From: Komagataeibacter xylinus | Lineage (GTDB): Bacteria; Pseudomonadota; Alphaproteobacteria; Acetobacterales; Acetobacteraceae | Reading direction: 5' to 3' | DNA: 64,000 nucleotides | NCBI RefSeq assembly: GCF_004302915.1 | Contig: NZ_QQBI01000011.1 | Span: 19,677-83,676, forward strand | In this document: positions 41,805-50,630 of the stretch, one piece after another | How the letters are laid out: every line of letters starts with the position of its first letter | Numbering within the stretch: position 1 is the first letter of the stretch | The notes under the pieces: model-generated | Seen by the model: the letters and a program-made list of their open reading frames with translations, nothing else | The model's database searches: none | What the model was told of the DNA's origin: nothing | Position numbers and translations under genes: made by a program

Positions 41805-43217
41805 ATGTCTGAGGCCCAGCAGAAAACCGGCGATATCGAGGATGTGCTGAAAACCCTTGATCGCGTGCAGTCCGAATACAGGAAGCAGGCACCCGGGCAG
41901 GCCGCCGCATATGATCGGCTGCGGCAGGAATCCCGCGAGCCTGACGTCCATAATGATCCCGGCTTCCGTACGCGCATCGCATACGCCGTGCAGGATGTAG
42001 AGCGTCTTTTGGGACCGACGCTCGAAAAGGAGCATCCTCTCCGCGCCGAGATGACAGAGCGCGCGGCGCATTACCCAGGTCTGAACGAACCTGTGGTCGC
42101 TGCGATGATGCGTGAAACGCATCGCCTTCAGCAGCCAGAAGTAAACGCAATCCGGACACTTGCCAGCGAACTGGTTGAAGGACGTCAGGATCCAGACCAC
42201 CCGGACATCGCGCACACCATCGAGAACCTGAGGGCGACCGTCTTTCCCGAACCAGGGCACCAGCCAGCGCCAGGGCATGACCATGCGGCCGGGTCTGCTC
42301 ACGATGAAAAAGGTCAGCCGGACAAAACCCGAGGAATGGCGTCCCCGGGGGAGGGCGCTCCGCCAGGACCGGAGCAGTCGGCCAGCAGCCAACCCGGACA
42401 GACCCATACGATGGATCCTCAGAAGGATTTTCAAGAGAAACAGACAGGTTCGGCAAAAGATGCGCCGGAAAGCCGATCGACGATGGATGGCAACGGAACA
42501 ACGGAAAATGCGGCAGCGAACACGCGGGAAATGAACGCGGCGGCCAGGGATCAGGAGGACGTCAAGGTTATTCGCGGTGGCGGCTTTGCCCGCCTTGCGG
42601 AAGCGATTGCCTCGCGCATTGATAGCCAGCCTGCGAGCCCGGCATCATCATGGATGGAAAAGGCCGTCGATTTCAGCACCCGGCTGCACAACGCGCGTGA
42701 CGAAAAGAGCCTGGAGGCGACCGAACGTCTGGGAAAGCAGGCGGTGGAGGCCCTGCGTGACCTCATGGAGCGGCCAGCTTCCTCTATCATGGCGGCGATT
42801 TCAGATGCAGGAAAGGGCGACCCTGACGGTGTTGCCGGTGTGTTGTCAGAGATGAAGGCCGGTGGCCGGTATGCCGATCTGCATAGCCAGTTTGTGACGG
42901 AGAAACAGAATAACCAGGCGTTCGCGGCGCAACTGGAGAATGTCACCAGCAGGCTCGAAGCCTACGGAAAGGGAAGGGAAGCCGCCGAGGCAACAGGCCA
43001 GCGCATGGGAATGTCCGGCAGTGTGACGCAGCGCTTCACCCAGATCGATGCTGAGATTGGCAGGACTGCTGCCGAAGTGCCCGGAAAAAAAGAGGGGGCC
43101 AGTGCGCTGGAAGACATGAGCGAGAAAGTCCGCGAGATGATGCACAAGGCCGTGACTGCGGTCACGGATTTCATGACGCGGATGCATCCCGGTCCCACCG
43201 CCAGTCCTGCGCCGTGA
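41805..43217 (+). CDS. Large hydrophilic protein between traW-like and dotA genes
   Basis: A 470-aa protein without signal peptide or membrane segments. Residues 1-140 are helical (LKTLDRVQSEYRKQAPGQAA). Residues 145-250 are a low-complexity linker rich in Pro, Gln, Gly, Asp and Lys. Residues 255-470 form a helical domain with coiled-coil character. Two folded parts joined by a disordered linker suggest a scaffold or a translocated protein. It could be an effector delivered with the DNA, as there is a secretion-like C-terminus, but this is speculation. Family not recognised. Confidence 0.6.
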   Translation: MSEAQQKTGDIEDVLKTLDRVQSEYRKQAPGQAAAYDRLRQESREPDVHNDPGFRTRIAYAVQDVERLLGPTLEKEHPLRAEMTERAAHYPGLNEPVVAAMMRETHRLQQPEVNAIRTLASELVEGRQDPDHPDIAHTIENLRATVFPEPGHQPAPGHDHAAGSAHDEKGQPDKTRGMASPGEGAPPGPEQSASSQPGQTHTMDPQKDFQEKQTGSAKDAPESRSTMDGNGTTENAAANTREMNAAARDQEDVKVIRGGGFARLAEAIASRIDSQPASPASSWMEKAVDFSTRLHNARDEKSLEATERLGKQAVEALRDLMERPASSIMAAISDAGKGDPDGVAGVLSEMKAGGRYADLHSQFVTEKQNNQAFAAQLENVTSRLEAYGKGREAAEATGQRMGMSGSVTQRFTQIDAEIGRTAAEVPGKKEGASALEDMSEKVREMMHKAVTAVTDFMTRMHPGPTASPAP

Positions 43218-43239
43218 CCGTGCTGCTGGAGGACAAACC

Positions 43240-45600
43240 ATGACGCCCTTTCGTCGCCCTGTATTCGCGATCCTGCCAGTCCTGTTTCTGTCGGCTCTTA
43301 CCGTGTCCGCTGCAGCGCAGACGGTTGTTGCGACCGGTTCGGGAGATGCAGCCAGCAGCACGGGCTATAACGTGACATGGGACCTGCTTGATCCAGGCAG
43401 TGACTGGGCGGCGCAGGTCATCCGGTCCGTGTTCCCGGTTTTCGGCCAGGATACGGGCGCGCCCAGCATCGGCAACGAGGCGACCGTCATAGGAACCATG
43501 ATCGGGTGGTTCTCCGGGTTTGTCATGGCATTTGCGATGGCGGTCGTAAGCTATATCTACTTCATGAACATCCACCGGGGGGCAGAAACAGCGCAACTCC
43601 TTGGTAACAACCAGACCAGCATGTCAATTGTGCGGATCGGGATTGCGGCCATTCTGATGTGGCCGCTTCCGACAACCGGTTTCAATGCGGCGCAGGCCGT
43701 TGTCGTGCAGGGTTCGCTCTGGGGCATCGGTATGGCGAAGGTCGTCTATGACAAGGCGAAGCAGGCAATCGGACCAGACGGCAAGGTCATCGCACAGCCC
43801 CTTATCCCCGGCACAAAGGGGATTGTGACTGGTCTTGTGAAAAATGAGTTCTGCCGGGCCATTATTAACACTGCTGCGAATAACGCGAACCTGATTGCAG
43901 CCCCGACCGGGCAGACCGTCCTGTCCGTGACCGGCGGGAAGATGGGAATCATCAACTATTCTTACAATATGGCAGCCGGCGCAGGAGACGGGACACCGGT
44001 TTGCGGGGCCGTAAGTCTGCAGGCGCCCAATACTGACGCAGTGAATCTGGCCGGTTTCCAGGTCGACCAGGCGGGTATGCAAAAACAGGTTCTTGATTCC
44101 GTGATCCTTGGCGACATTCGCAGCCAGGTTGCGCAGGTCGCGCAGAATTACTGGCAAACGAAAACGACAGCATCCCTGGCCCCACTCATGACCATCATCG
44201 TCAATGCCACCAACGATTATGCGTCGCGTCTCACGACGCAGGCGGCACAACTGCGGTCTAAGCTTCAGGACACGGTCAACAATCAGACGCTCGCGCTCCA
44301 CCAATGGGGGATTTCGACGAACGGGGATTCGGTCAACACCAGCAACCAGATGGATACTCTCGGGTGGACCGGCGCAGGAGCCTACTATCTCGAATTCGCG
44401 CGCCTCAATGGCCAGACCCTGTCTCTCATGACCGCAACGCCAACCATCACCACGCCATCCTATTCCGGTCTCGGAAACTATCTTGCCTCGGACATTGCGC
44501 CTCTTGTGCAGTCTGCGGACACCTTTATGGAAAACATCGACAGCATGGTTGCGACGCAGGATGGCGTGACCGCGCCGGGCGGGAATGCTGACCTGTACAC
44601 GGGCGCGATACCGGGCGGAGACGGTGCGGGTGTGCTCGACCAGCTGTTCCGCGCCCTGCACCTGAACGATTACGCCCTGCAGATCGTGACCGGATTTATC
44701 GAGCCGTCCGGGACGAACGGCTACTGGACCGATCCGTTTGGCAATCTCATGTCACTTGGAAACTGGATGATCACGACCGCCCTTCTCACGATGGGCACTG
44801 CGTCGGTTCTTTCTTCTACGGCCGGGACCGTCGGTATCGGCGTGCTGTCGCTTCTGAGCGGGAATCCTGAAGGTGCCGTAGCGGCAGGGGTCGGGCACGC
44901 GCTGATGCACTTTTTTGGCGCGCCGATTATCGGCGGCTGTTTCGCCATGCTTATGCCAGGCCTCACCATCGCCTATGTCATCCCGATGATCCCGTTTGTC
45001 ATGTGGATGTTTGCCGTGGCTGGATGGTTCATCATGGTCTGTGAGTCCGTGATTGCAGCGCCTCTGTGGATGCTCGCGCATATGACCATGAACGGGGAGG
45101 GGCTGCACGGTCATGCAAAACAGGGTTATGCTCTTCTGTTCAATGTCATCTTCCGGCCGGTACTGATGCTATTCGGGCTTTTCCTCGGATATTTTATATT
45201 TGATTCAGTGTCGTGGCTGATCCACATGTGTTTCGGCATTGCGGCCGGGCTGGTGCTGTCAAACGGCTGGATTGTGAGCAACTTCCTCGGCATGATTGTT
45301 CTGGTCAGCCTGTTTGTCATGATTCATGTCACTTTGGCGTTCATTTCATTCAGGATGATCTCGATCCTGCCCCAGCGGGTTCCCGCCATGATCGGATTTG
45401 GTGACGTGGACCGGGTCGACATCGACCAGTTCAGCCGGGACGCCGCCGTTGTCGGTATGGCGGGCACGTTGCTCTCGATTCAGCAGTCTCTGGCAGGAAA
45501 TAAAGCAGATAATCAGAATGGGCCGGGACAAGGCAACGGTGGCATATCTTCTGGTGCTCGAGCCCTGATAAGTGATACAACAATGAAAAAGAGCGTCTGA
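43240..45600 (+). CDS. dotA: DotA/TraY polytopic inner-membrane protein
   Basis: A 786-aa protein with a signal peptide (MTPFRRPVFAILPVLFLSAL...AAAQ), a membrane helix pair near residues 85-150 (MIGWFSGFVMAFAMAVVSYI), a large periplasmic loop (about residues 180-495) and a C-terminal cluster of several helices (about 500-720: IAYVIPMIPFVMWMFAVAGW, VIFRPVLMLFGLFLGYFIF, FLGMIVLVSLFVMIHVT). This is the DotA/TraY plan, though shorter than Legionella DotA (1048 aa). It is a required part of the channel. Last large gene of the plus operon. Confidence 0.88.
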   Translation: MTPFRRPVFAILPVLFLSALTVSAAAQTVVATGSGDAASSTGYNVTWDLLDPGSDWAAQVIRSVFPVFGQDTGAPSIGNEATVIGTMIGWFSGFVMAFAMAVVSYIYFMNIHRGAETAQLLGNNQTSMSIVRIGIAAILMWPLPTTGFNAAQAVVVQGSLWGIGMAKVVYDKAKQAIGPDGKVIAQPLIPGTKGIVTGLVKNEFCRAIINTAANNANLIAAPTGQTVLSVTGGKMGIINYSYNMAAGAGDGTPVCGAVSLQAPNTDAVNLAGFQVDQAGMQKQVLDSVILGDIRSQVAQVAQNYWQTKTTASLAPLMTIIVNATNDYASRLTTQAAQLRSKLQDTVNNQTLALHQWGISTNGDSVNTSNQMDTLGWTGAGAYYLEFARLNGQTLSLMTATPTITTPSYSGLGNYLASDIAPLVQSADTFMENIDSMVATQDGVTAPGGNADLYTGAIPGGDGAGVLDQLFRALHLNDYALQIVTGFIEPSGTNGYWTDPFGNLMSLGNWMITTALLTMGTASVLSSTAGTVGIGVLSLLSGNPEGAVAAGVGHALMHFFGAPIIGGCFAMLMPGLTIAYVIPMIPFVMWMFAVAGWFIMVCESVIAAPLWMLAHMTMNGEGLHGHAKQGYALLFNVIFRPVLMLFGLFLGYFIFDSVSWLIHMCFGIAAGLVLSNGWIVSNFLGMIVLVSLFVMIHVTLAFISFRMISILPQRVPAMIGFGDVDRVDIDQFSRDAAVVGMAGTLLSIQQSLAGNKADNQNGPGQGNGGISSGARALISDTTMKKSV

Positions 45601-45623
45601 CTTTAGGGTCAGGAGGAACTGAG

Positions 45624-46121
45624 ATGTCGAACTGTGGTGGCCTGAGCGGGGCTGCAGCGTTCATGTTGGGACGTGCATCGCACCAGTACGAACAGACGTT
45701 GGGGAACTCCATACAACGTGCGCTTTACGGCCGACGGCCTGCGCGACCGACAGAAGCCGATGAACTTGCTCACCTGCTTTCGCAGATGACAAGTCTACTG
45801 CGACAGAAGAACGCGGAATCTGACAGACTTGAGGAGCATCTGCTCAGATCTAGGGAATATGCTTCTGGTCTGGAGGCTCAGATCAAAGACCTGAAAGACA
45901 CTCTCGCTCTCGCAGATGCAGCAACTGCGCGGCAGGCAGTTCAACTTAAGGCTGCTGGGGACCGAGAGAAACGCCTGGCGTGCGATCTTGCGGCAGCCCA
46001 CGATAAATACCATCGACTTAGCGACGACCATACAATGCTGAAGACTAAAGCCGAGAACATGGAACGACGGATTTGGGGCTATCTTTCCATGGAAAATGAA
46101 TGGAGAAAGCGGCAGTCCTAG
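45624..46121 (+). CDS. Coiled-coil hypothetical protein
   Basis: A 165-aa protein with an excellent ribosome-binding site (AGGAGG 8 nt before the ATG). The first 45 residues are Gly/Ala-rich (CGGLSGAAAFMLGRA), then a long coiled coil covers about residues 50-150 (LLSQMTSLLRQKNAESDRLE, LEAQIKDLKDTLALADAAT). No membrane segment is visible. It follows dotA by 23 nt in the same operon. Family not recognised. A structural or cytoplasmic accessory is inference. Confidence 0.7.
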   Translation: MSNCGGLSGAAAFMLGRASHQYEQTLGNSIQRALYGRRPARPTEADELAHLLSQMTSLLRQKNAESDRLEEHLLRSREYASGLEAQIKDLKDTLALADAATARQAVQLKAAGDREKRLACDLAAAHDKYHRLSDDHTMLKTKAENMERRIWGYLSMENEWRKRQS

Positions 46122-46169
46122 TCGCAAGATACTTTGTCAGGATGGTCTCCTCTAAGCGGGAGACCATTC

Positions 46170-46475
46170 GTGAAACATCTCATTCTACCTCTTGTCCTCT
46201 CCCCCTGGCTTGCGGCATGCAGCGCTGGCAACGTGTCGTCTGCTGCACATGTGCATGGCCCAAAGGCTCCCCCGACCAGGCATGCGCGTTATGATCCGCA
46301 CGTGGCCTACGGATCGACACGTGTAATCTGGACACCCCCTACGTACGATCGCGCCGGTACGATCGTCCGGCCTGATGATCCACGGGCGATGTCGGGGCGC
46401 GAGGATTACGAACATGCCTCCTGGGCAACAGGCGCTCAGGGCGGCGACAAGAACGCGCCACCCGGCACGTTCTGA
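46170..46475 (+). CDS. Small lipoprotein of the transfer operon
   Basis: A 101-aa lipoprotein: VKHLILPLVLSPWLAACSAG with lipobox LAAC (Cys17). The GTG at 46170 is chosen because GGGAG lies 8 nt upstream and the frame before it adds non-signal residues. The mature part is rich in His, Pro and Arg (AHVHGPKAPPTRHARYDPHV). It ends the plus-strand operon. A TraV/VirB7-like outer-membrane stabiliser is possible by size and signal only. Confidence 0.65.
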   Translation: MKHLILPLVLSPWLAACSAGNVSSAAHVHGPKAPPTRHARYDPHVAYGSTRVIWTPPTYDRAGTIVRPDDPRAMSGREDYEHASWATGAQGGDKNAPPGTF

Positions 46476-46526
46476 GTGCTCCGCCAATCCTATCTATTCA
46501 CCAGCGTAAAGCAGATGGACTTGCGG

Positions 46527-47063
46527 TTACGGCCTGCGTGGAATGAGGCTGTCGGCGGTGGCGACAAATTGGCGGGCGGAACCCAGGCGGCGTTCGCGGA
46601 TCTGCCAGTTGAGCCACGCGTTCTGAAACGCCACGAGTGTCAGAAATGTCCAGAAGGGTGCGAACTCCAGCGCAGCAAGGAGTTGGCTGCCCTTCCAGTG
46701 GGAAAGGAGCATTTCTCCGGTCCAGCCAAGCACCAGAACAACAGCGAGCATACTGGCAGCAAGCGCCCGCCTGTATGTCTCATGCTGTCTCTGATCGAGT
46801 AAGATCGCCACAACGCGGGGTTCGACGCCGTATTCGGCAGCGACCGCGGCGATATCAATAGGGGTACCGTCTGGCGCCCGCGGGCCCTGCATACCGGCTT
46901 TAGGCTTCAGTAATGCCTTCCCGAGGGCTTCAATCAGCGCGGCATTCCTTGTTACATCGGACCAGGCGACCAATGTACGTGGGTCGCCAATCACCACGCG
47001 GGCCACCTTGCGCGTTCTTTCAAAAAAACGCCGCGGGCCGGTCTGGTCCTGTCGTGTCTTCAT
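46527..47063 (-). CDS. Two-helix membrane protein (TraX-like position)
   Basis: A 178-aa protein. A basic N-terminus, then two membrane helices (AASMLAVVLVLGWTGEMLLS and LEFAPFWTFLTLVAFQNAWL, about residues 103-160). The middle has DIAAVAAEYGVEPRVVAILL, a small helical domain. The ATG overlaps the stop of the DsbC-like gene by 4 nt, so the two are coupled. The family is not clearly recognised. Conserved transfer membrane proteins of this size occur in I-type systems. Confidence 0.6.
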   Translation of the reverse strand: MKTRQDQTGPRRFFERTRKVARVVIGDPRTLVAWSDVTRNAALIEALGKALLKPKAGMQGPRAPDGTPIDIAAVAAEYGVEPRVVAILLDQRQHETYRRALAASMLAVVLVLGWTGEMLLSHWKGSQLLAALEFAPFWTFLTLVAFQNAWLNWQIRERRLGSARQFVATADSLIPRRP

Positions 47064-48064
47064 TGCGAGACCGAGGTGAGAAATGTGGCGACATCCGTGG
47101 GAACGCCGTCGAGCCGGCCGGTCCCGCCATTGCGGTGCATCCAGACGAACGTTGGTGTCCCTGTGAGCCCTATCTGCCGTGCAATCCGGGTATTACGGGC
47201 AAGCTTCTCCCCACTATCCGGTTCAGGTGCAGCCAATCCCGGGTTTAGACGACCGTTGACCCACGCTTGTGCCATCTCGTTTGCCGGGAGCGATAGCATG
47301 GCTCTCGCATTGACGGTACTGGCGCCGTTATCCTCGTAATCAAGCAATGACAGCGGGACTATTTTCAGGCGAACTTTCCCTGCATCGATTGCGGGCTGAA
47401 GGATATGCATCGCCTTCATCGAGTAAATGCATTGCGGGTCTATGAACATGATGACTTCCGGGGCGGAAGGTATCCCTATAAGGCCTCCCGAGAGCCCCTG
47501 GAACTCGGACTGTTCGTTAGCGTCGGATGAAGCGCCAGAGATACTGATTTCTGGGACGGCTCCAGGAATGCCCCTGATCTGGTCTTTCGTGATGTCCTGT
47601 CCAGCGGCACCCCACATCCGGGCCGCGACTGCTGCCTTGCCATCCGGGGTCGCATAGACGACCTGAAAACGATTATCTGCCCGAACAAACATTCCCCTGA
47701 TGCCATCGACCGGTGCGAGATCGTGGGCGCGCGACCCGGCCAGTGAACGTAGGGTGTCGTAGGGTACCGGAATCATCGTGCCGCTAAGCACGATTGCATG
47801 GCTTTCCGGAGCGAAAAAGACGAGGAGTTCGTTCCGGGTATGGGCGATGCCAGCTTCGAACCCGTGGAGATCGGGTAGTTTTTCGATGTTGGCCCCTGCG
47901 ATCCCAAGGTGGGCGACTGCATCGGTCCTACCTTTATCATCATGTTCCAGGGTCGGCCCTATGGTGTCGCTCCTGGACTCAATCGGAGTAGACACAGAGC
48001 ATTGCTGTCCTCGCGCTGGCGCGTGCATGAGCAGGAGAAATGGCAACACGTAGAAACAGCGCAT
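47060..48064 (-). CDS. trbB: DsbC/DsbG-like periplasmic protein with a CxxS active site (TrbB-like)
   Basis: A 334-aa exported protein with signal peptide MRCFYVLPFLLLMHAPARG. The C-terminal thioredoxin fold carries FIDPQCIYSM, so the active site is C212-I-Y-S215 rather than C-x-x-C, and the cis-Pro loop TGTPTFVW is present. The N-terminal part would be the DsbC dimerisation domain. IncI plasmids encode a DsbC-like TrbB needed for efficient transfer. Loss of the resolving Cys would leave a protein able to form mixed disulfides but not to complete normal oxidation. Coupled to the membrane protein gene downstream. Confidence 0.75.
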   Translation of the reverse strand: MRCFYVLPFLLLMHAPARGQQCSVSTPIESRSDTIGPTLEHDDKGRTDAVAHLGIAGANIEKLPDLHGFEAGIAHTRNELLVFFAPESHAIVLSGTMIPVPYDTLRSLAGSRAHDLAPVDGIRGMFVRADNRFQVVYATPDGKAAVAARMWGAAGQDITKDQIRGIPGAVPEISISGASSDANEQSEFQGLSGGLIGIPSAPEVIMFIDPQCIYSMKAMHILQPAIDAGKVRLKIVPLSLLDYEDNGASTVNARAMLSLPANEMAQAWVNGRLNPGLAAPEPDSGEKLARNTRIARQIGLTGTPTFVWMHRNGGTGRLDGVPTDVATFLTSVSQ

Positions 48065-48125
48065 GGCGGACTCCGGACAATACCTATGTCCTGTACGCCC
48101 TGATCATGCGACTGCGATTAAAAAA

Positions 48126-48515
48126 TCATCCCTTGTCGTTTCCCCTTTCTCGAGACAGGAGATTTTCAAAAGGGGGGGGGATCGGGGAGAGAATAAACGT
48201 ATCTTCTGCTTCGCTTCCTAACTCCTCGACCGACATCTCGCTTATCATTTTTACAAGAATATCAACGCGGAGTTGCAAATAATGGGAATTCGGGTGGTCG
48301 TCTTTCAACTGACGGCCTTTTTCGTGGCAAAGCACCAGAATGGGGTGCAATGATCTTGCCTGCTCACGCCTGGCAGTTGATGTTTTCGCTGGAGAAGCAA
48401 TGTATTCAATATTGCATCTCAGCGCTAAAATCGCCTGAACCAGCGTCAGACATAGCTGTCCGGATTGTTCGTCATCGATAAGCTCGAAACGCGAGCGAAG
48501 TTCATCAAACTTCAT
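48126..48515 (-). CDS. Hypothetical helical protein
   Basis: A 129-aa protein starting MKFDELRSRFELIDDEQSGQ, with GAGGAT just upstream of the ATG (48513-48515). The helical body includes LCLTLVQAILALRCNIEYIA and HYLQLRVDILVKMISEM. The end is acidic then Pro-rich (EAEDTFILSPIPPPFENL). No signal peptide or membrane segment. It lies 61 nt upstream of the DsbC-like gene on the same strand. Family not recognised. Confidence 0.6.
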   Translation of the reverse strand: MKFDELRSRFELIDDEQSGQLCLTLVQAILALRCNIEYIASPAKTSTARREQARSLHPILVLCHEKGRQLKDDHPNSHYLQLRVDILVKMISEMSVEELGSEAEDTFILSPIPPPFENLLSRERGNDKG

Positions 48516-48737
48516 ATCATCCTCACACGGATCAAGACGAACACACTGAAGCAACGCAGTGCACGGTTGCCATGTTTCTTACGGAGCGCTGGAGCGGCAT
48601 AACCCGATATACTTTGCTATTGTTGACGATTTCCGTAGTGATTTAATCTGGTCACCTGGCTCCACGGAATCATGATCAGGCTGCTCAATCTACACGATTC
48701 CGTCTTGTTGTAACGTATATCTCATTATTGTTACCAA

Positions 48738-48899
48738 GTGTTTCGTCAATATTCTGCGGGCAACGCATGTTCGAAACATGCCCTGCACTTTCTGGCTGAT
48801 CGAAGGGCAGTCACGCCTGAGTGGCGAGAAAAAGCGTCTTCTACGTCATCTTCGACCGGGTCATGGCTTGAGGCAACCACCAATGTGCTGGATGATTGA
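48738..48899 (+). CDS. Possible small protein (53 aa)
   Basis: A frame from GTG at 48738 to TGA, encoding (M)FRQYSAGNACSKHALHFLA, then DRRAVTPEWREKASSTSSS and a short acidic end. The composition looks coding (amphipathic helix then a polar tail), but the ribosome-binding site is poor and the GTG start is uncertain. The surrounding stretches 48516-48737 and 48900-49056 show nothing else I can support. Confidence 0.25.
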   Translation: MFRQYSAGNACSKHALHFLADRRAVTPEWREKASSTSSSTGSWLEATTNVLDD

Positions 48900-49056
48900 C
48901 GTATCGGAAGACATCCGCATCGTATCATCCGACCCATAGATCGTAGGAAATGATCCATGCATGCTCCACGCGGAGTTGCAAAAGGCTGAAAGAAGTTCAG
49001 AATATCTGTACTTGGATAATAGATCATGTTAGCATCATGCGATGCGCAGGACCAAT

Positions 49057-49356
49057 ATGACATCCAGAAGATCAAGGAGCGCCGTTCCCCCAGGGAAAAC
49101 AATACAACTTGGACTGTTCCCGCTATCGGTCCAGTTGCGCCGTATTCAACCCAGTTTCAATGAGTGGCGGTATTACGGACTGTCAGTTCAGCCCGACCTG
49201 TTCGGTGGTGCTGCACTTGTTCGTAACTGGGGCAGGATCGGGACAGCTGGCACCCAGCGCGTGGATCTCTATCCCGACGAAGGCGCTGCGGTGAATGCTC
49301 TGACCGCGATGATCCGTTATCGCCTGAAACGCGGCTATATCGTTACACAGTCATGA
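49057..49356 (+). CDS. Stand-alone WGR-domain protein
   Basis: A 99-aa protein starting MTSRRSRSAVPPGKTIQLGL. The ATG at 49057 has AGGA 5 nt upstream, better than the ATG at 49042. The WGR domain fills residues 15-99: WRYYGLSVQPDLFGGAALVR, then NWGRIGTAGTQRVDLYPDEG, with the family motif WGRIG. WGR domains bind nucleic acids and are found in poly(ADP-ribose) polymerases and in small bacterial proteins of unknown role. No catalytic partner lies nearby. Confidence 0.8.
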   Translation: MTSRRSRSAVPPGKTIQLGLFPLSVQLRRIQPSFNEWRYYGLSVQPDLFGGAALVRNWGRIGTAGTQRVDLYPDEGAAVNALTAMIRYRLKRGYIVTQS

Positions 49357-49668
49357 CTGGCAGCATTATCTGCAGGATAACCCGGGGTGATCATCAGACA
49401 GGTGATAGAGATAAATACTGTATCCGCTCACCACGTCATGGAAAATTCGTGTGTGGATATATTCGGACTAAAAAACTTATCATCGACATTGAGGTGAGCC
49501 GTAGTTTTCGTGAAAGGCCCGCTGCATAAGCCAGTCTACGCCGTCTGATAGCGTAATCAGGGGCAGGCTCCGCCGCATACAATTTGCGTAAAACTTGATG
49601 TTCATGGTGCAATGTGATCGATGTAGGCAACGTACCGCAATATATAATTCAGCTTTCGATACGCCATA
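49357..49668. other. Non-coding region between the WGR gene and mucR copy 2
   Basis: No supported gene in 312 bases. Short frames on both strands have poor composition and lack ribosome-binding sites. The end of the region leads into the inverted repeat in front of the second mucR gene. Confidence 0.4.
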
Positions 49669-49718
49669 TTTTGCCGATTGCATAAAGACTTACACTCCGG
49701 CAATGTTATTCGGCAAAA
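49669..49718. promoter_or_regulatory. Spaced inverted repeat upstream of mucR copy 2
   Basis: TTTTGCCGA (49669-49677) and TCGGCAAAA (49710-49718) form perfect 9-bp arms about 32 bases apart, ending 21 bases before the mucR start. An autoregulatory MucR site or a long hairpin in the leader are both possible. Confidence 0.45.
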
Positions 49719-49739
49719 ATATAGCGGAGAGGCTTTATC

Positions 49740-50408
49740 ATGGACCAATCAGACGACCTATCCCCGGCAATTGTAATTGCCATGAGCGACATCGTGGCAG
49801 CGCATCTCGGCAATACCAATACCTCTCTGCCGACAGAACATGTCCCGGCGTTTATCCGCGATGTCTACGCCGCTATCCGCGAAACAACACCGGCCACACA
49901 GAAAAACAGCAGCATCCCTGCCCAGCAACCCGCAGTTCCAGTCGCGCAGTCGGTATTTCCTGACTACATCGTCTGTCTGGAAGATGGCAAAAAACTCAAA
50001 ATGCTCAAGCGTCACCTGCAGACAAGGTACGGAATGACGCCAACGCAATACCGAGAGAAGTGGCAGCTTCCTATGGATTATCCCATGGTTGCTCCGGAGT
50101 ATGCCAAAATGCGGGCGACTCTGGCGCGAGACGCGGGTCTCGGACGTAAGGTTTTGGTGCCCCAGACCGCTCCCGTGGACGAAGCAACCGCAGCACCTTC
50201 TGTCGATAGTGCGACGAAAGAAGTGTTGGTCGACACTGCAGAGGCTGTATTACCCCCCAAAAAAACGATTTCGAAGCGATCCAGGTCGTCGGCAACTGAA
50301 ACCGGATCTTCCGCGGCATCGCCAAAGAAAACGCCGGGTTCCAAGACTTCAGCGAGACCGCGTGCGGTACGGAAGACCGGCACGAAAGCAAAAGGGGCCA
50401 AGGTCTGA
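49740..50408 (+). CDS. MucR/Ros-family regulator with a long basic tail (copy 2)
   Basis: A 222-aa protein. The MucR core FPDYIVCLEDGKKLKMLKRH, then YGMTPTQYREKWQLP and PMVAPEYAKMRATLAR, covers about residues 75-135, with the Cys, Asp and His zinc ligands present. Compared with the first copy it has an extra C-terminal tail of about 80 residues rich in Lys, Ser, Ala, Thr and Pro (KRSRSSATETGSSAASPKKT...), resembling histone-like tails that bind DNA non-specifically. Both copies probably act as global repressors. Confidence 0.88.
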   Translation: MDQSDDLSPAIVIAMSDIVAAHLGNTNTSLPTEHVPAFIRDVYAAIRETTPATQKNSSIPAQQPAVPVAQSVFPDYIVCLEDGKKLKMLKRHLQTRYGMTPTQYREKWQLPMDYPMVAPEYAKMRATLARDAGLGRKVLVPQTAPVDEATAAPSVDSATKEVLVDTAEAVLPPKKTISKRSRSSATETGSSAASPKKTPGSKTSARPRAVRKTGTKAKGAKV

Positions 50409-50477
50409 CTGATCAGCCCAGCCTATCCGGCTTTGTCATAAGGCAGCCAGGCATCACCCGAACGTCAGGATGATCAG

Positions 50478-50630
50478 ATGATGAATGTTCATGAGGAAGA
50501 TGTTCGAGTTATCATTGCGCCAGTTCGCGCCACACTGCTCAAACTGGAAGATCTCGTCGCCGGGATTACCGATCTGAACGGGCATGATGAAATTGACTTT
50601 GGACAGTCTGTAGGTGACGAAAGCTGGTGA
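50478..50630 (+). pseudogene. mazE: Truncated MazE-like antitoxin (C-terminal part only)
   Basis: A 50-codon frame MMNVHEEDVRVIIAPVR followed by LKLEDLVAGITDLNGHDEID and FGQSVGDESW. The LEDLVAGIT-x-N-x2-DE-x-D-x-G segment matches the toxin-binding C-terminus of MazE-family antitoxins. The N-terminal AbrB DNA-binding domain is missing: upstream the frame is closed by a TAA at 50439 with no start. It may still fold around a toxin but cannot bind an operator. It overlaps the mazF remnant by 4 nt (GTGA). Confidence 0.65.

Noticed and set aside
41175..42434. A 419-codon minus-strand frame
   Set aside because: It is antisense to the TraW-like and the following gene, which are tightly packed in an operon with overlaps. 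Shadow frame.
48746..49102. A 118-codon minus-strand frame
   Set aside because: Cys-, Arg- and Ser-rich composition with no pattern. It overlaps the WGR gene start and has no ribosome-binding site.
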